A program made the translations under genes and the position numbers. DNA of 64,000 bases from CAYRHN01 sp964424115 (GTDB taxonomy: Bacteria > Chloroflexota > Anaerolineae > Anaerolineales > Anaerolineaceae): positions 124,001-188,000 of the forward strand of contig CAYRHN010000002.1 in assembly GCA_964424115.1 (NCBI GenBank), given 5' to 3'. Below are positions 43,206 to 51,278 of the stretch, one piece after another. How positions within the stretch are numbered: the stretch's first letter is position 1; each line of letters begins with the position of its first letter. The notes beneath the pieces are model-generated. The model was not told the origin of the DNA. It did not search any database and saw only the letters and a program-made list of their open reading frames with translations.

Positions 43206-43228
43206 GCAATTCTTAAGGAATTAGCGCA

Positions 43229-44680
43229 ATGGATAAAGATCTCGCCTCCATTCAAGAAGCCCGCGACCTGGTAGCAGCGGCGCGCGCTGCTTGGCAGGTG
43301 TGGAGTAAGGCTTCCCAGGAAGAGGTTGACCGGGTTTGCACGGCAATGGCTGATGCTGGTTATGCTGCCGCAGAACGCCTGGGTCGCCTGGCCCAGGAGG
43401 AGACTGGTTTTGGGGTGGCGCTGCATAAAAAGCTCAAAAACGAGTTTGGCTCGCGAAAAGTATGGGAGAGTATCCGCGATGTTCGCACTGTCGGGGTGAT
43501 TCGTCACGATCCGCAGAGACGCCTGTATGAGATTGCCTGGCCAATGGGCGTAGTTGCGGCGCTGGTACCCTCCACCAACCCAACATCTACTGTATTTTTT
43601 AAGACATTAATCGCCGTCAAGGCGCGCGATGCTATTGTTATTTCTCCGCACCCTTCTGCGGCTCGCTGCACCCTGGAAGCTACTCAAACGATGGCAGCGG
43701 CAGCCGAAGCAGCAGGAGCTCCCAAGGGGCTGATCTCCTGTATGACCCAAATCAGCTTACCGGGAACCAACGAGTTGATGACCAACCGAAACACGGCGGT
43801 AATTCTGGCAACTGGCGGGACGCCCATGGTGCGAGCGGCGCATTCGACTGGTAAGCCGGCCTACGGCGTTGGACCGGGCAATGTGCCAGTGTACGTGGAC
43901 CGTAGTGCCGATATTGAGAAGGCTGCCCGGTACATTGTCGCCTCTAAGGCGTTTGATTGTTCCACTATCTGCGCCACCGAACAATCGGTGGTAGCCGACC
44001 GGCCAATCGCTGCGCGGTTGTTAGAACTGATGCAGAGCCAAGGCGCTTATCTGTGCAGCCCGCAGGAAACCGACGCTTTGCGAAAGACGGTCTTCAATCC
44101 AGATGGATCGATGAACACGGCTGTGGTTGGCAAGCCAGCTCAATATGTTGCCAATTATGCCGGGTTCAGCATACCTGCTGAAAAACGAGTCCTGCTGGTA
44201 CCTTTGAACAAGGTGGGCAAGGAGGAACCGCTTTCGCATGAAAAATTGACTACCGTGTTAGGTTGGTATGTGGCGGACGGTTGGGAACAAGGTTGCGAAA
44301 CCTGTATTGATATCATCAACACAGGTGGACGCGGTCACAGCCAGATCATTTACGCCACAGATGAGAAGGTGATCATGGCATTTGGCCTGGAAAAGCCGGT
44401 CTTCCGCATCCTGGTCAATACGATGGGCACCCTTGGCGCGATTGGATACACCACCGGCGTGATGCCATCCCTGACGCTTGGCTCGGGTGGGGTAGGGGGG
44501 GCAATCACCGGGGATAATATCACCGCTACTCATCTGATCAATGTCAAGCGCCTGGCTTATGAGGCGATCCCTCCGCCATTGGAGGCATTCCAGCCGGGAG
44601 AGGCCAGGCCGGGTCCAGGGCTAGAAGAGATCGAACGGGTTGTCCGGCAAATTGTGAACGAGATTTTAGAGAGCAAGTAA
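43229..44680 (+). CDS. CoA-acylating aldehyde dehydrogenase (PduP/EutE-like) with C-terminal encapsulation peptide
   Basis: 483 residues. It oxidises an aldehyde with NAD+ and CoA to acyl-CoA; here the substrate is probably the acetaldehyde from DeoC. Catalytic Cys248 lies in TICATEQSVV, aligned with ICASEQ of AdhE, and VGPGNVPVYVD and TLGAIGYTTGVMPSLTLGSGG are intact. The tail (GLEEIERVVRQIVNEILESK) is an amphipathic helix joined by a Pro/Gly linker, the usual cargo tag. No phosphotransacylase (PduL) or alcohol dehydrogenase gene is present, so cofactor recycling must be supplied elsewhere. Confidence 0.93.
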   Translation: MDKDLASIQEARDLVAAARAAWQVWSKASQEEVDRVCTAMADAGYAAAERLGRLAQEETGFGVALHKKLKNEFGSRKVWESIRDVRTVGVIRHDPQRRLYEIAWPMGVVAALVPSTNPTSTVFFKTLIAVKARDAIVISPHPSAARCTLEATQTMAAAAEAAGAPKGLISCMTQISLPGTNELMTNRNTAVILATGGTPMVRAAHSTGKPAYGVGPGNVPVYVDRSADIEKAARYIVASKAFDCSTICATEQSVVADRPIAARLLELMQSQGAYLCSPQETDALRKTVFNPDGSMNTAVVGKPAQYVANYAGFSIPAEKRVLLVPLNKVGKEEPLSHEKLTTVLGWYVADGWEQGCETCIDIINTGGRGHSQIIYATDEKVIMAFGLEKPVFRILVNTMGTLGAIGYTTGVMPSLTLGSGGVGGAITGDNITATHLINVKRLAYEAIPPPLEAFQPGEARPGPGLEEIERVVRQIVNEILESK

Positions 44681-44768
44681 TCGCTAATTGATCAACCTGC
44701 CGCAATGTTCCTACGTTCGGCGGAGAAATCGGTAAGAAATCAAACCAACATTGAAAGGAAGGTACGAA

Positions 44769-45101
44769 ATGACACTAGATCCCTCTTTGATCGCTCTCGG
44801 AATGGTTGAGACCAAAGGCCTGGTCGGCGCTATTGAGGCGGCCGATGCGATGGTCAAGGCAGCCAATGTGGTGTTGCTCGGCTCCGAATATATCGGCGGT
44901 GGTTACGTGACCGTGATGGTACGCGGTGACGTAGGCGCTGTGAAAGCCGCCACCGACGCGGGTGCTGCTGCGGCCAAGCGCGTTGGCGAACTGGTTTCGG
45001 TTCATGTCATCCCTCGCCCGCACGCAGAGGTAGAGATGATCCTGCCCAAATCGAGCAAGGGCAACGTTGGCGGCCGGACCGAAGCCCCGAAAGCCAAGTA
45101 A
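44769..45101 (+). CDS. BMC hexameric shell protein (BMC-H, PduA/EutM-like)
   Basis: 110 residues. A single BMC domain (about 5-90) has ALGMVETKGLVGAIEAADAMVKAANV, the pore-region sequence YIGGGYVTVMVRGDVGAVKAATDAG, and VHVIPRPH. The ~18-residue Lys/Gly tail is extra. Hexamers tile the shell facets. It is the only BMC-H gene in the operon, so it must form most of the shell. The start is set by GAAAGGAAGG upstream of ATG 44769. Confidence 0.95.
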   Translation: MTLDPSLIALGMVETKGLVGAIEAADAMVKAANVVLLGSEYIGGGYVTVMVRGDVGAVKAATDAGAAAAKRVGELVSVHVIPRPHAEVEMILPKSSKGNVGGRTEAPKAK

Positions 45102-45111
45102 TTTTCCATAT

Positions 45112-45149
45112 CGCCCCCGATGATGGGGCTGCCCACTCATCGGGGGGCG
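45112..45149 (+). other. Intercistronic hairpin after the BMC-H gene
   Basis: The stem cgccccc-gatga / tcatc-ggggggcg (one bulged G) encloses a ~13-base loop 11 bases after the BMC-H stop. The 165-base gap to the next gene holds no other feature. The hairpin could protect or terminate most transcripts so that BMC-H is made in excess. Confidence 0.6.
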
Positions 45150-45266
45150 GATCTATTCCGCATCCCAATCCTGGCGGAAGCGCCTGTTCTGTTGCGCGCT
45201 TCCGGAACAGCTGGAGTTTCCGGCATGCTGCCAAGACTGAGGTTGCGGTGAAAAGGAGAAATAAGC

Positions 45267-45896
45267 ATGGCCGAAGCATTTTCCTTGCGCTGCTATTGTT
45301 ATCTGGACCGTATGCAGCCGCAATACGCTGCTTTCGTTGGAACCATTACGCAGGGCGACCTGCCAACCGAGGGTATGGCAGCCTTATACGTAGAGATGGC
45401 GCCCGGCAACGAAGTGTTCCGGGTTGTGGATATTGCGGTAAAGGCCACTGAAGCTCGCCCCGGCGCCCAGATCGTCGAGCGCGAATTTGGCATGTTCGAG
45501 GTTCATTCGCCCAGCCAGGCGGATGTACTGGAGGCTGGCGAAGTGGTTCTCAGCCGCCTTGGATTGACCTTTGAGGACCGCATCCGCCCGCAGGTGGTTT
45601 CCACTCAGGTTATCACGCGAGTCGATCCTTACCAGGCTCAGTTGATCAACCGTTTCCGGCGTGGTAGCATCTTGGTGTCCGGCGAAACCATGTTGGTTCT
45701 GGAATGCGCGCCTGCGGCCTATATTAACTACGCCTGCAACGAGGCTGAAAAGGCCGCATCGATCAAATTGATCCATATTTCCTCGGTTGGGCGTTTTGGG
45801 CGCATGTGGTTGTCTGGAACAGAAGCCGAGATCCTGACGGCAAAGAATGCCGCCATCCAGGCCCTGGAATCATTGCAGGGCCGCGAAGGCGCATAA
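45267..45896 (+). CDS. BMC trimeric shell protein (BMC-T, tandem BMC domains)
   Basis: 209 residues, twice the length of a BMC-H. The first half (about 1-105) reads LRCYCYLDRMQPQYAAFVGTI..MAALYVEMAPGNEV and the second (about 105-205) reads VVSTQVITRVDPYQAQLINRFRRGSILVSGETMLVLE. The pattern suggests a circularly permuted tandem domain, as in trimers that can form gated pores. It would form pseudohexameric facet tiles that admit larger metabolites such as sugar phosphates or cofactors. AAGGAG precedes ATG 45267. Confidence 0.88.
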   Translation: MAEAFSLRCYCYLDRMQPQYAAFVGTITQGDLPTEGMAALYVEMAPGNEVFRVVDIAVKATEARPGAQIVEREFGMFEVHSPSQADVLEAGEVVLSRLGLTFEDRIRPQVVSTQVITRVDPYQAQLINRFRRGSILVSGETMLVLECAPAAYINYACNEAEKAASIKLIHISSVGRFGRMWLSGTEAEILTAKNAAIQALESLQGREGA

Positions 45897-45915
45897 ACCG
45901 CTAAAGGAGCAGTCC

Positions 45916-46275
45916 ATGCCGAAAGAGTTTTATACGGAACGAGATATTGAAGATATGTGGAAGCGCGGCATTATGTCGCTGCAGGTGGATGACGACGTGG
46001 TTTTAACCGAACTGGCGTATGAGAAAGCCAACCGGTTGGGCATGCGTCTGATCAAAGATCGCCCGGTTGAGCCGCCTGCTGCTCCAATCAGGCCGTATAT
46101 TTCGCAACCACGCAAACCTGAGTCCATTAATGCCGGAGCCGCTTCCAGCGGCGCAGGTCCCAGCCTGGAAGCTCGCATTCGGGATGCAGTGGCGGCACGC
46201 CTGGGTACTCAGGTGGATCCGCAGTTGTTGGATAGCATTATCCAACGCGTGCTCAAAAGCACAGGAGTGAAGTAG
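45916..46275 (+). CDS. BMC-associated small protein with C-terminal encapsulation-like helix
   Basis: 119 residues. The N-terminal ~50 (FYTERDIEDMWKRGIMSLQVDDDVVLTELAYEKANRLGMRLI) resemble the short module found at the start of EutQ-like and other BMC accessory proteins. A Pro/Ser/Gly linker (about 55-85) follows. The C-terminal helix PQLLDSIIQRVLKSTGVK closely resembles the isomerase tag (IHRIVQRVLNQV). Function is unknown. A linker between cargo and shell or an assembly factor fits the layout. AAAGGAG precedes ATG 45916. Confidence 0.7.
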   Translation: MPKEFYTERDIEDMWKRGIMSLQVDDDVVLTELAYEKANRLGMRLIKDRPVEPPAAPIRPYISQPRKPESINAGAASSGAGPSLEARIRDAVAARLGTQVDPQLLDSIIQRVLKSTGVK

Positions 46276-46279
46276 TTCC

Positions 46280-46600
46280 ATGCTATTTGGACGTGTGAAA
46301 GGGAGCGCTGTCTGCACGCTCAAGTACCCCGGAACGGAGGGCTTGAAATTACTGGTTGTCCAGCCGCTCAATAAACGCCTGGAACCGGTGGGGGCACTCC
46401 AGGTGGCAGCAGATGTTGTCCATGCCGGACCAGGAGACCTGTGCGTGATGGTGCGTTCCCGCGAGGCGGCTTTAGCAATGCCGGAGATCAAGTTCGTTCC
46501 GGTTGACCTGGCGTTGGTGGGCATTGTGGATGAACTTGAGGTTCGACCGGACGGTGAGTTTGATTTCACCCTTCGCGCAGGTTGGAATCAATTTACCTAA
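46280..46600 (+). CDS. BMC pentameric vertex protein 2 (BMC-P)
   Basis: 106 residues of the EutN/CcmL family: LFGRVKGSAVCTLKYPGTEGLKLLVVQPL, VAADVVHAGPGDLCVMVRSREAALA, then VGIVDELEV and a longer C-terminus. The central GxGD-type turn reads AGPGD. It begins 4 bases after the preceding gene. Divergence from the other two vertex proteins suggests specialised vertices or mixed pentamers. Confidence 0.9.
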   Translation: MLFGRVKGSAVCTLKYPGTEGLKLLVVQPLNKRLEPVGALQVAADVVHAGPGDLCVMVRSREAALAMPEIKFVPVDLALVGIVDELEVRPDGEFDFTLRAGWNQFT

Positions 46601-46612
46601 GGATTATTTATC

Positions 46613-46885
46613 ATGATCTTGGCAAAAGTGGTTGGCACTGTGGTCACTACAATCAGTCACCGGGATTACAAGAACCGGCGGCTGTTGGTTGTCCAACCTC
46701 TTGGGCTCCCCGGTGAAAAGCCCGAAGAAGATTTTATTGCTCTGGACAATACCCAGGCGGGGATTGGCGATACAGTATTGATCAATCGGGAGGGCAACGG
46801 AGCAAGGCAGGTGCTACGTAATCCGGATGCCTGTGTGATCTCTATCATTGTTGGTATTGTAGATTCGATTTACCTGGAAGGATGA
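46613..46885 (+). CDS. BMC pentameric vertex protein 3 (BMC-P)
   Basis: 90 residues, close to the EutN/CcmL consensus: ILAKVVGTVVTTISHRDYKNRRLLVVQPL, FIALDNTQAGIGDTVLINREGNGARQVL and IIVGIVDSIYLEG. An AAGGA element precedes the ATG, and the stop overlaps the next possible start. Confidence 0.92.
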   Translation: MILAKVVGTVVTTISHRDYKNRRLLVVQPLGLPGEKPEEDFIALDNTQAGIGDTVLINREGNGARQVLRNPDACVISIIVGIVDSIYLEG

Positions 46886-47148
46886 CAATGAAGCAAAAAA
46901 ACCGGGACAAGGTATTGGCCTCGGCAAGTTTCATTTCCGGCGGCCAGGAAGTGCGGTTTGACAAAATTGCTTCAATGGACGACCATCCGGAGAGGATCCG
47001 CCTTTCTGGCTGGAAAGGCGGCCAACCCGATCCTGAATTGCTTGAATTTTCCGAAGAAGAATTTATTGAATTTGTTCACCGTGCTATCCACGCCGGAGTT
47101 CTCTCGCATGACTTTGTCCGAAAATTGCGCGAGTGGATCGAGATTTGA
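46882..47148 (+). CDS. Small hypothetical protein at the end of the BMC operon
   Basis: 88 residues, acidic, soluble. The C-terminal half (LLEFSEEEFIEFVHRAIHAGVLSHDFVRKLREWIEI) is helical. No known family. ATG 46882 overlaps the vertex-protein stop, and ATG 46888 is an alternative. Being last in the operon before a strong terminator, it is probably cotranscribed with the shell genes. Regulator or assembly roles are guesses. Confidence 0.6.
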   Translation: MTMKQKNRDKVLASASFISGGQEVRFDKIASMDDHPERIRLSGWKGGQPDPELLEFSEEEFIEFVHRAIHAGVLSHDFVRKLREWIEI

Positions 47149-47169
47149 GAAATTCGCTCATTAAATGCA

Positions 47170-47203
47170 AAACCCGGCTCAGACAAGCCGGGTTTGTTTT
47201 TAT
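47170..47203. terminator. Bidirectional terminator between the BMC operon and the aldehyde-oxidoreductase cluster
   Basis: A perfect 10-bp stem (aaacccggct / agccgggttt) with a 6-base loop is followed by GTTTTTATTT on the plus strand and TTGCATTT on the minus strand. Confidence 0.85.
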
Positions 47204-47213
47204 TTCAAAAGAG

Positions 47214-48497
47214 CTATTTCCGCTTATCCAGAATGACCCGTTTAACAAGGCTTCCTGGTTCGTGAGGGCAATATTGGCTCCGGACCATGATCTCGAGGTT
47301 TCTTATTGGTGAAATTGTGTGAAGTGCGTATTCGATTTGTTTTGTAAGGTCTTTATTGGTGAGCGTCTGCGCATCAATATGCAAAATTGTCTGGCTTCCC
47401 CGACTTACCAGGCTCGCCTGGAAGTTCAGTAGTTCAGGAATGGTAAACAAGGCTTCGTCCAGGTCCGAAATCTTCAGGATCCCTTCCTCCAGGACCAAGA
47501 ATCCATCGAAGCGACCGGAAATCACTTCCAAAGTCCTGAGATTGGCGCCGCACGGACATTTTCCGGGGAGAAAACGGCTTCTATCGCCCGTACGGTAACG
47601 GATCAGCGGCATCCCTCGCCGGGTTAAGGTGGTAAAGACTACTTCACCATACTCGCCTTCTTGAAGTGGGGTGCCTGATTGGGGGTCAATGATTTCAAAG
47701 TAGAGATCTGCTTCGCGAAGATGATAGCCGCTGTGAGCAGCGCATTCCACCCCGCCGCCTAATCCCATTTCCGTAGCTCCATAATGATTGAATACCTCGC
47801 AGTCCCAGGCTCCGACTAATGCTTTCACAATCGCATTGGGAACGTAGTCGGTGGATAGCAGAACACTGTGTGGTTTGTACATGCCGGACTGCCAGCGCCG
47901 CGCCAGCCCCAACGCCTGTGTCGGTGAAGCCACCAAGCAATCGACCCGTTGAGTGTTCATTGTTTCCAGTGCATTTGACGGGTCACAGACCGGGCCGTAT
48001 GGTATGGGAATGGCGCCGAGCCGTTCAAGTCCAATGCGCAAGAGATCCCCAACGCTTCCTGGGGTTTTACAGGGCAACAAAATTAACACTCGATCAAGAG
48101 GGCCTGTCAGGGTTGACATTCCAACCTTGAAGAAGTCTATCGTTAATTCCTGGTCTTCATTTGTAAAGTAGATCCGTTTAGGCCTGCCAGTAGTGCCTGA
48201 GGTTTGCAAGGTGACCACGCGTCGGATCTCGCTTTGTGAGACACAAACAAATTGAAGGGCATTTCGGCGAATCTCATCGGGTGTGGTGAAAGGAATCTGA
48301 AATATGTCTGCGGATTGGGAAAGCGGTATGGGGATGCCGCTTAGTGATTGGCGATAAAACTGGCTACATTCACGCGCCAATGCCAGTGTTTCGTTTAATT
48401 TCTTTAATTGCCAGGCTTCAATTTCATCCCGGGTCAATTCCGGCCGGGTTGAAAAAATTTTCTTTTGGATCCAAGGATTAAGCGGGCTGATCTTCAC
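47214..48497 (-). CDS. PaaK-like AMP-dependent CoA ligase (DVU_1553-like)
   Basis: About 427 residues from GTG 48497; an in-frame TTG at 48545 would overlap the radical SAM gene further. The adenylate-forming core has TLQTSGTTGRPKRIYF, FNHYGATEMGLGGGVEC, YRTGDRSRFLPGKCPCG and ISGRFDG, typical of phenylacetate-CoA-ligase relatives. It would activate a carboxylate, perhaps the acid made by the aldehyde oxidoreductase of the same operon, to its CoA ester. It is the last gene of a seven-gene minus-strand cluster. Confidence 0.82.
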   Translation of the reverse strand: MKISPLNPWIQKKIFSTRPELTRDEIEAWQLKKLNETLALARECSQFYRQSLSGIPIPLSQSADIFQIPFTTPDEIRRNALQFVCVSQSEIRRVVTLQTSGTTGRPKRIYFTNEDQELTIDFFKVGMSTLTGPLDRVLILLPCKTPGSVGDLLRIGLERLGAIPIPYGPVCDPSNALETMNTQRVDCLVASPTQALGLARRWQSGMYKPHSVLLSTDYVPNAIVKALVGAWDCEVFNHYGATEMGLGGGVECAAHSGYHLREADLYFEIIDPQSGTPLQEGEYGEVVFTTLTRRGMPLIRYRTGDRSRFLPGKCPCGANLRTLEVISGRFDGFLVLEEGILKISDLDEALFTIPELLNFQASLVSRGSQTILHIDAQTLTNKDLTKQIEYALHTISPIRNLEIMVRSQYCPHEPGSLVKRVILDKRK

Positions 48498-49869
48498 GTG
48501 GATTGACCGGGGCAAACAGGTTGTTTCGATACAGGGTACGCCCAAATTGATCGCTCAAATTGTACGCGCAAAAAGGGATTAACCGTCCATCGGGGCTGGC
48601 TGTGTGAATATAGCAATCTCGCAGGCGTTCCAGATCCAGAGTCCAGACATCCTGAAAAGCCATGCCGGAGATACAAAAAGTGTGTGTGTGTTTGCGTTCC
48701 AAGAATTCATCCCATTGGCCCAAACTGAGACTGCTTGCGGGAGATGGGTCTTGCAGGCCTTGGGGTAAGGACCAATGTCTGGCAACAAACAAGCGCGACC
48801 GTTCTGCACCAAGAGCGGCTTCTTCGGGTTGGCAGCAACAGGCGGTATCTTCATGACGGGTGAGGGCAATGAGCGCGCCGTCCGCCATCAGAACAAAATT
48901 GCCGTGGAAAGAACATGCGGCATTTTCACCACCGGGAGGGCAAAAATTATCCGTATGGACCAATCCATTTGTTTGCTCTTCAATCGCTCGAATAACTTCA
49001 GGAATAGTGATTCGTGCTTCATCTGCGGGTGATTTCGGGAAACGGCCAAAGTAACTGATTGGCTGGAAATGTACGCCGCGCACCACAGGCATATTGGCCA
49101 ATGCCAGGCGAATCGTGTTCCCAATATCATTTGTATTGATGCCGGGAATGAGGGTGGGTACCAATATGACGCCGATTTGAAGGTCGGCACAATGCTGAAT
49201 GGCCGCCATTTTAATCTCGACCAACTCTCGTCCACGAATGCGCCAGCTTATCTCATCACGGGTCCCATCAAATTGCAGGAATACGGTTGATAGACCGGCT
49301 TCTTTGAGTTCTTTTAGATATTCGGGGTCATGCGCCAACCGTATACCATTGGTGTTCAATTGAAAGAAAGTGAATCCATAAGAGCGCCCGATCCGGATGA
49401 TCTCCGGCAGATCATTACGCACACAAGGCTCGCCACCGGAAAGCTGAATGTTGAAAGGGCCCCCCGTGGATAATAAGCGCCGATACCACTCTGTAACCTC
49501 TTTGATCGACATGTCTGGCGGAGGATTCTTCCCAGAATTCGCATAGCAAACCGGGCAGTTGAGATCACAGCGCTGCGTTACCTCTAATAAAACACAACAA
49601 GATTGCTGCCGGTGTTCTGGACATAATCCACAGTCATAAGGGCAACTCCGTTCTACTTTTGTAGAGGGATTCTTGGGAAATGAAGGAGACTTGGGCCGAG
49701 CCCACCCGGTGAAAGACGGCTGTCCTCTCCAGATTATCGTGGAAAAATCTCCGTGCTGGGGGCAGGTCTTCTCAAGGTATACATTTTCGCCGCGTAAAAC
49801 ACGCCAGGCAGGGATGCGGGCCAGACACTCCGGGCAAACGCTCTCGGTTTGAGAAAGAATTCTTACCAT
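48478..49869 (-). CDS. Radical SAM protein (TrsS/DVU_1554-like)
   Basis: 463 residues. The radical SAM cluster is C101-x3-C105-x2-C108 in QRCDLNCPVCYA, followed by LSGGEPCVRND. Extra cysteines lie upstream (C12/C15, C76-C80-C83, C91-C92) and downstream (NFCPPGGENAACSF and CCCQPEE), enough for further Fe-S clusters. The domain plan resembles tetraether-lipid or methyltransferase-like radical SAM proteins such as MJ0619. It is encoded directly next to the C-GCAxxG-C-C gene. I recall homologues called TrsS, some with selenocysteine; this one uses only Cys. Target unknown. Confidence 0.82.
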   Translation of the reverse strand: MVRILSQTESVCPECLARIPAWRVLRGENVYLEKTCPQHGDFSTIIWRGQPSFTGWARPKSPSFPKNPSTKVERSCPYDCGLCPEHRQQSCCVLLEVTQRCDLNCPVCYANSGKNPPPDMSIKEVTEWYRRLLSTGGPFNIQLSGGEPCVRNDLPEIIRIGRSYGFTFFQLNTNGIRLAHDPEYLKELKEAGLSTVFLQFDGTRDEISWRIRGRELVEIKMAAIQHCADLQIGVILVPTLIPGINTNDIGNTIRLALANMPVVRGVHFQPISYFGRFPKSPADEARITIPEVIRAIEEQTNGLVHTDNFCPPGGENAACSFHGNFVLMADGALIALTRHEDTACCCQPEEAALGAERSRLFVARHWSLPQGLQDPSPASSLSLGQWDEFLERKHTHTFCISGMAFQDVWTLDLERLRDCYIHTASPDGRLIPFCAYNLSDQFGRTLYRNNLFAPVNPREDQPA

Positions 49870-50310
49870 CTAACTCTTTCCTGAGAGATTAAAACCATTT
49901 TCTTCTAGTAGTTCTATCGCTTTTTTGAGTACCCCAGCGACCATGATCGGGCAACGCCTGATTTGATTCTGTTGGTCGCCATCCAGGATCTCTTCACAGC
50001 GAATTCCGCCAAAAGGCTCGCCATATTCCTTCCTGAACCAGTCAACCAGTGCTTCTGTCATAAAAATGAGGCGTGGATCTTCTTCATCTGACGGATTTCC
50101 CTTGCCTGCATAAAGGCCCAGCAGGCAGGCGCCGCCAGTTAACGCCCCGCAAAGTTCGCCCGAGAAACCCAACCCGCCAGCCAGGCCATGAACAGCGCGA
50201 ACCAGGTCTGGATTCTCTTTGCCCATTTCTTCCAGGCCGCACAGGATGAGTATTTGGCTGCAATAAAAACCCTGAGCGCGTAATTCCATGAGACGATTTG
50301 AATTAATCAT
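49870..50310 (-). CDS. C-GCAxxG-C-C family redox protein (DVU_1555-like)
   Basis: About 146 residues. The family's cysteine set is visible: FYCSQ near the start, GELCGALTGGACLLG in the middle, then GIRCEEIL and IRRCPIMV. These are thought to bind a metal or Fe-S cluster and act in electron transfer. ATG 50310 is preceded by an AGGTGA ribosome-binding element; a GTG three codons earlier is possible. It lies between the methyltransferase and radical SAM genes with almost no spacing. Confidence 0.85.
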   Translation of the reverse strand: MINSNRLMELRAQGFYCSQILILCGLEEMGKENPDLVRAVHGLAGGLGFSGELCGALTGGACLLGLYAGKGNPSDEEDPRLIFMTEALVDWFRKEYGEPFGGIRCEEILDGDQQNQIRRCPIMVAGVLKKAIELLEENGFNLSGKS

Positions 50311-50322
50311 ATATATCACCTA

Positions 50323-51081
50323 TTAGGGATTAACACTTTGCGAGGTCAAACCCAAATTTTTTCTGGCTACCAGAAGATAGTAACCCAATTTAGCGCCACA
50401 AGCATTCTGCCGAATTTTTGGTAAATCTTTACAGGGTTCAGACTGGTTACCGAAGGTTCGTATGGAGCCAAATGATAAGATCATTTGCGCGACGAATTGT
50501 TTAAGCGCCTCGGTGTGATCTTCCCAGGAAATGATTTGAAAACCGTGTTGTTCCAATCGGGTATTCAATTCATCTTTTGCCATTGCTCCGAACATCAGTT
50601 CGCGTAGAGAGGATACCTTGGCTGGAGACGCAGTTTTTTCCTGCTCTTTTAGGTAGAGATCACTGAGCGCAAGAATTCCACCTGGCATTAGCACTCGATA
50701 AAATTCTCTTAAGACCCCAGCAAAGTCTGGCATCAATGAGAGAGAACATTCCGAGATCAGCGTGTCGATTGAGCCAGATGAAAACGGTAGTGAAACGGCA
50801 GATGCGCAGGTCAGGGATGAGGGGTGAGGTCGCGTTTTAGCGGAACGGATTCGGGGAATCGAAGAGTCTACTCCAAAGGTAAAGGGCAATCCAGCCTGAA
50901 ATAAGTAATTCGTGGTCGCCCCAGAGCCGCACCCCACATCCAGGATGATCGCTTCAGGTCTCAGGTTGCACTTCGCCAACATCCTGCGAGTTAGATCTAA
51001 ACCACCGGGGTGCATGAATTCCTCAATGTCATCGTTGAGGTTAACCCAGTCAAGATCTTTCTTTTCACAAATGAACGACAC
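50323..51081 (-). CDS. SAM-dependent methyltransferase (TrsM/DVU_1556-like)
   Basis: 252 residues of the UbiE/class I fold. Motif I is ILDVGCGSGATTNYLF (about 45-60), followed by VDSSIPRIRSAK and SECSLSLMPDFAGVLREFYRVLMPGGILALSDLYL. The start is GTG 51081, sharing a base with the previous stop (TAGTG). Its position in the cluster suggests it modifies a cofactor or intermediate of the aldehyde-oxidising system. The substrate is unknown. Confidence 0.82.
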   Translation of the reverse strand: MSFICEKKDLDWVNLNDDIEEFMHPGGLDLTRRMLAKCNLRPEAIILDVGCGSGATTNYLFQAGLPFTFGVDSSIPRIRSAKTRPHPSSLTCASAVSLPFSSGSIDTLISECSLSLMPDFAGVLREFYRVLMPGGILALSDLYLKEQEKTASPAKVSSLRELMFGAMAKDELNTRLEQHGFQIISWEDHTEALKQFVAQMILSFGSIRTFGNQSEPCKDLPKIRQNACGAKLGYYLLVARKNLGLTSQSVNP

Positions 51082-51275
51082 TACTTATCCTCTAATTGCA
51101 TTTCAACTTCAGCGATGCGAGTCTTGACCAATTCTTCGGGAATATAGACCTCGCCACAATCGGGGCATTTTAGAATATCAGCATAGAAACTATGACCTAA
51201 ATAACTAAGATAAGTTTTAATAGGTTCCAGCTTCTTTTGGCATTTGTAACAAATTACAGTTTTGGTTTCTTCCAT
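51081..51275 (-). CDS. Small CxxC redox or zinc protein (DVU_1557-like)
   Basis: 64 residues with two CxxC pairs, C9/C12 and C37/C40, spaced like a zinc ribbon or rubredoxin-type site. YIPEELVKTRIAEVEMQLE forms a C-terminal helix. It lies between the flavoprotein and the methyltransferase, with 3 and 1 base of spacing or overlap. A role as electron carrier or small zinc protein is inferred from cysteines only. Confidence 0.8.
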   Translation of the reverse strand: MEETKTVICYKCQKKLEPIKTYLSYLGHSFYADILKCPDCGEVYIPEELVKTRIAEVEMQLEDK

Positions 51276-51278
51276 AGC

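Noticed and set aside
40288..47148. EUT, PDU or glycyl-radical type microcompartment
   Set aside because: No ethanolamine lyase, diol dehydratase, glycyl radical enzyme or activator is present; the only aldehyde source is DeoC.
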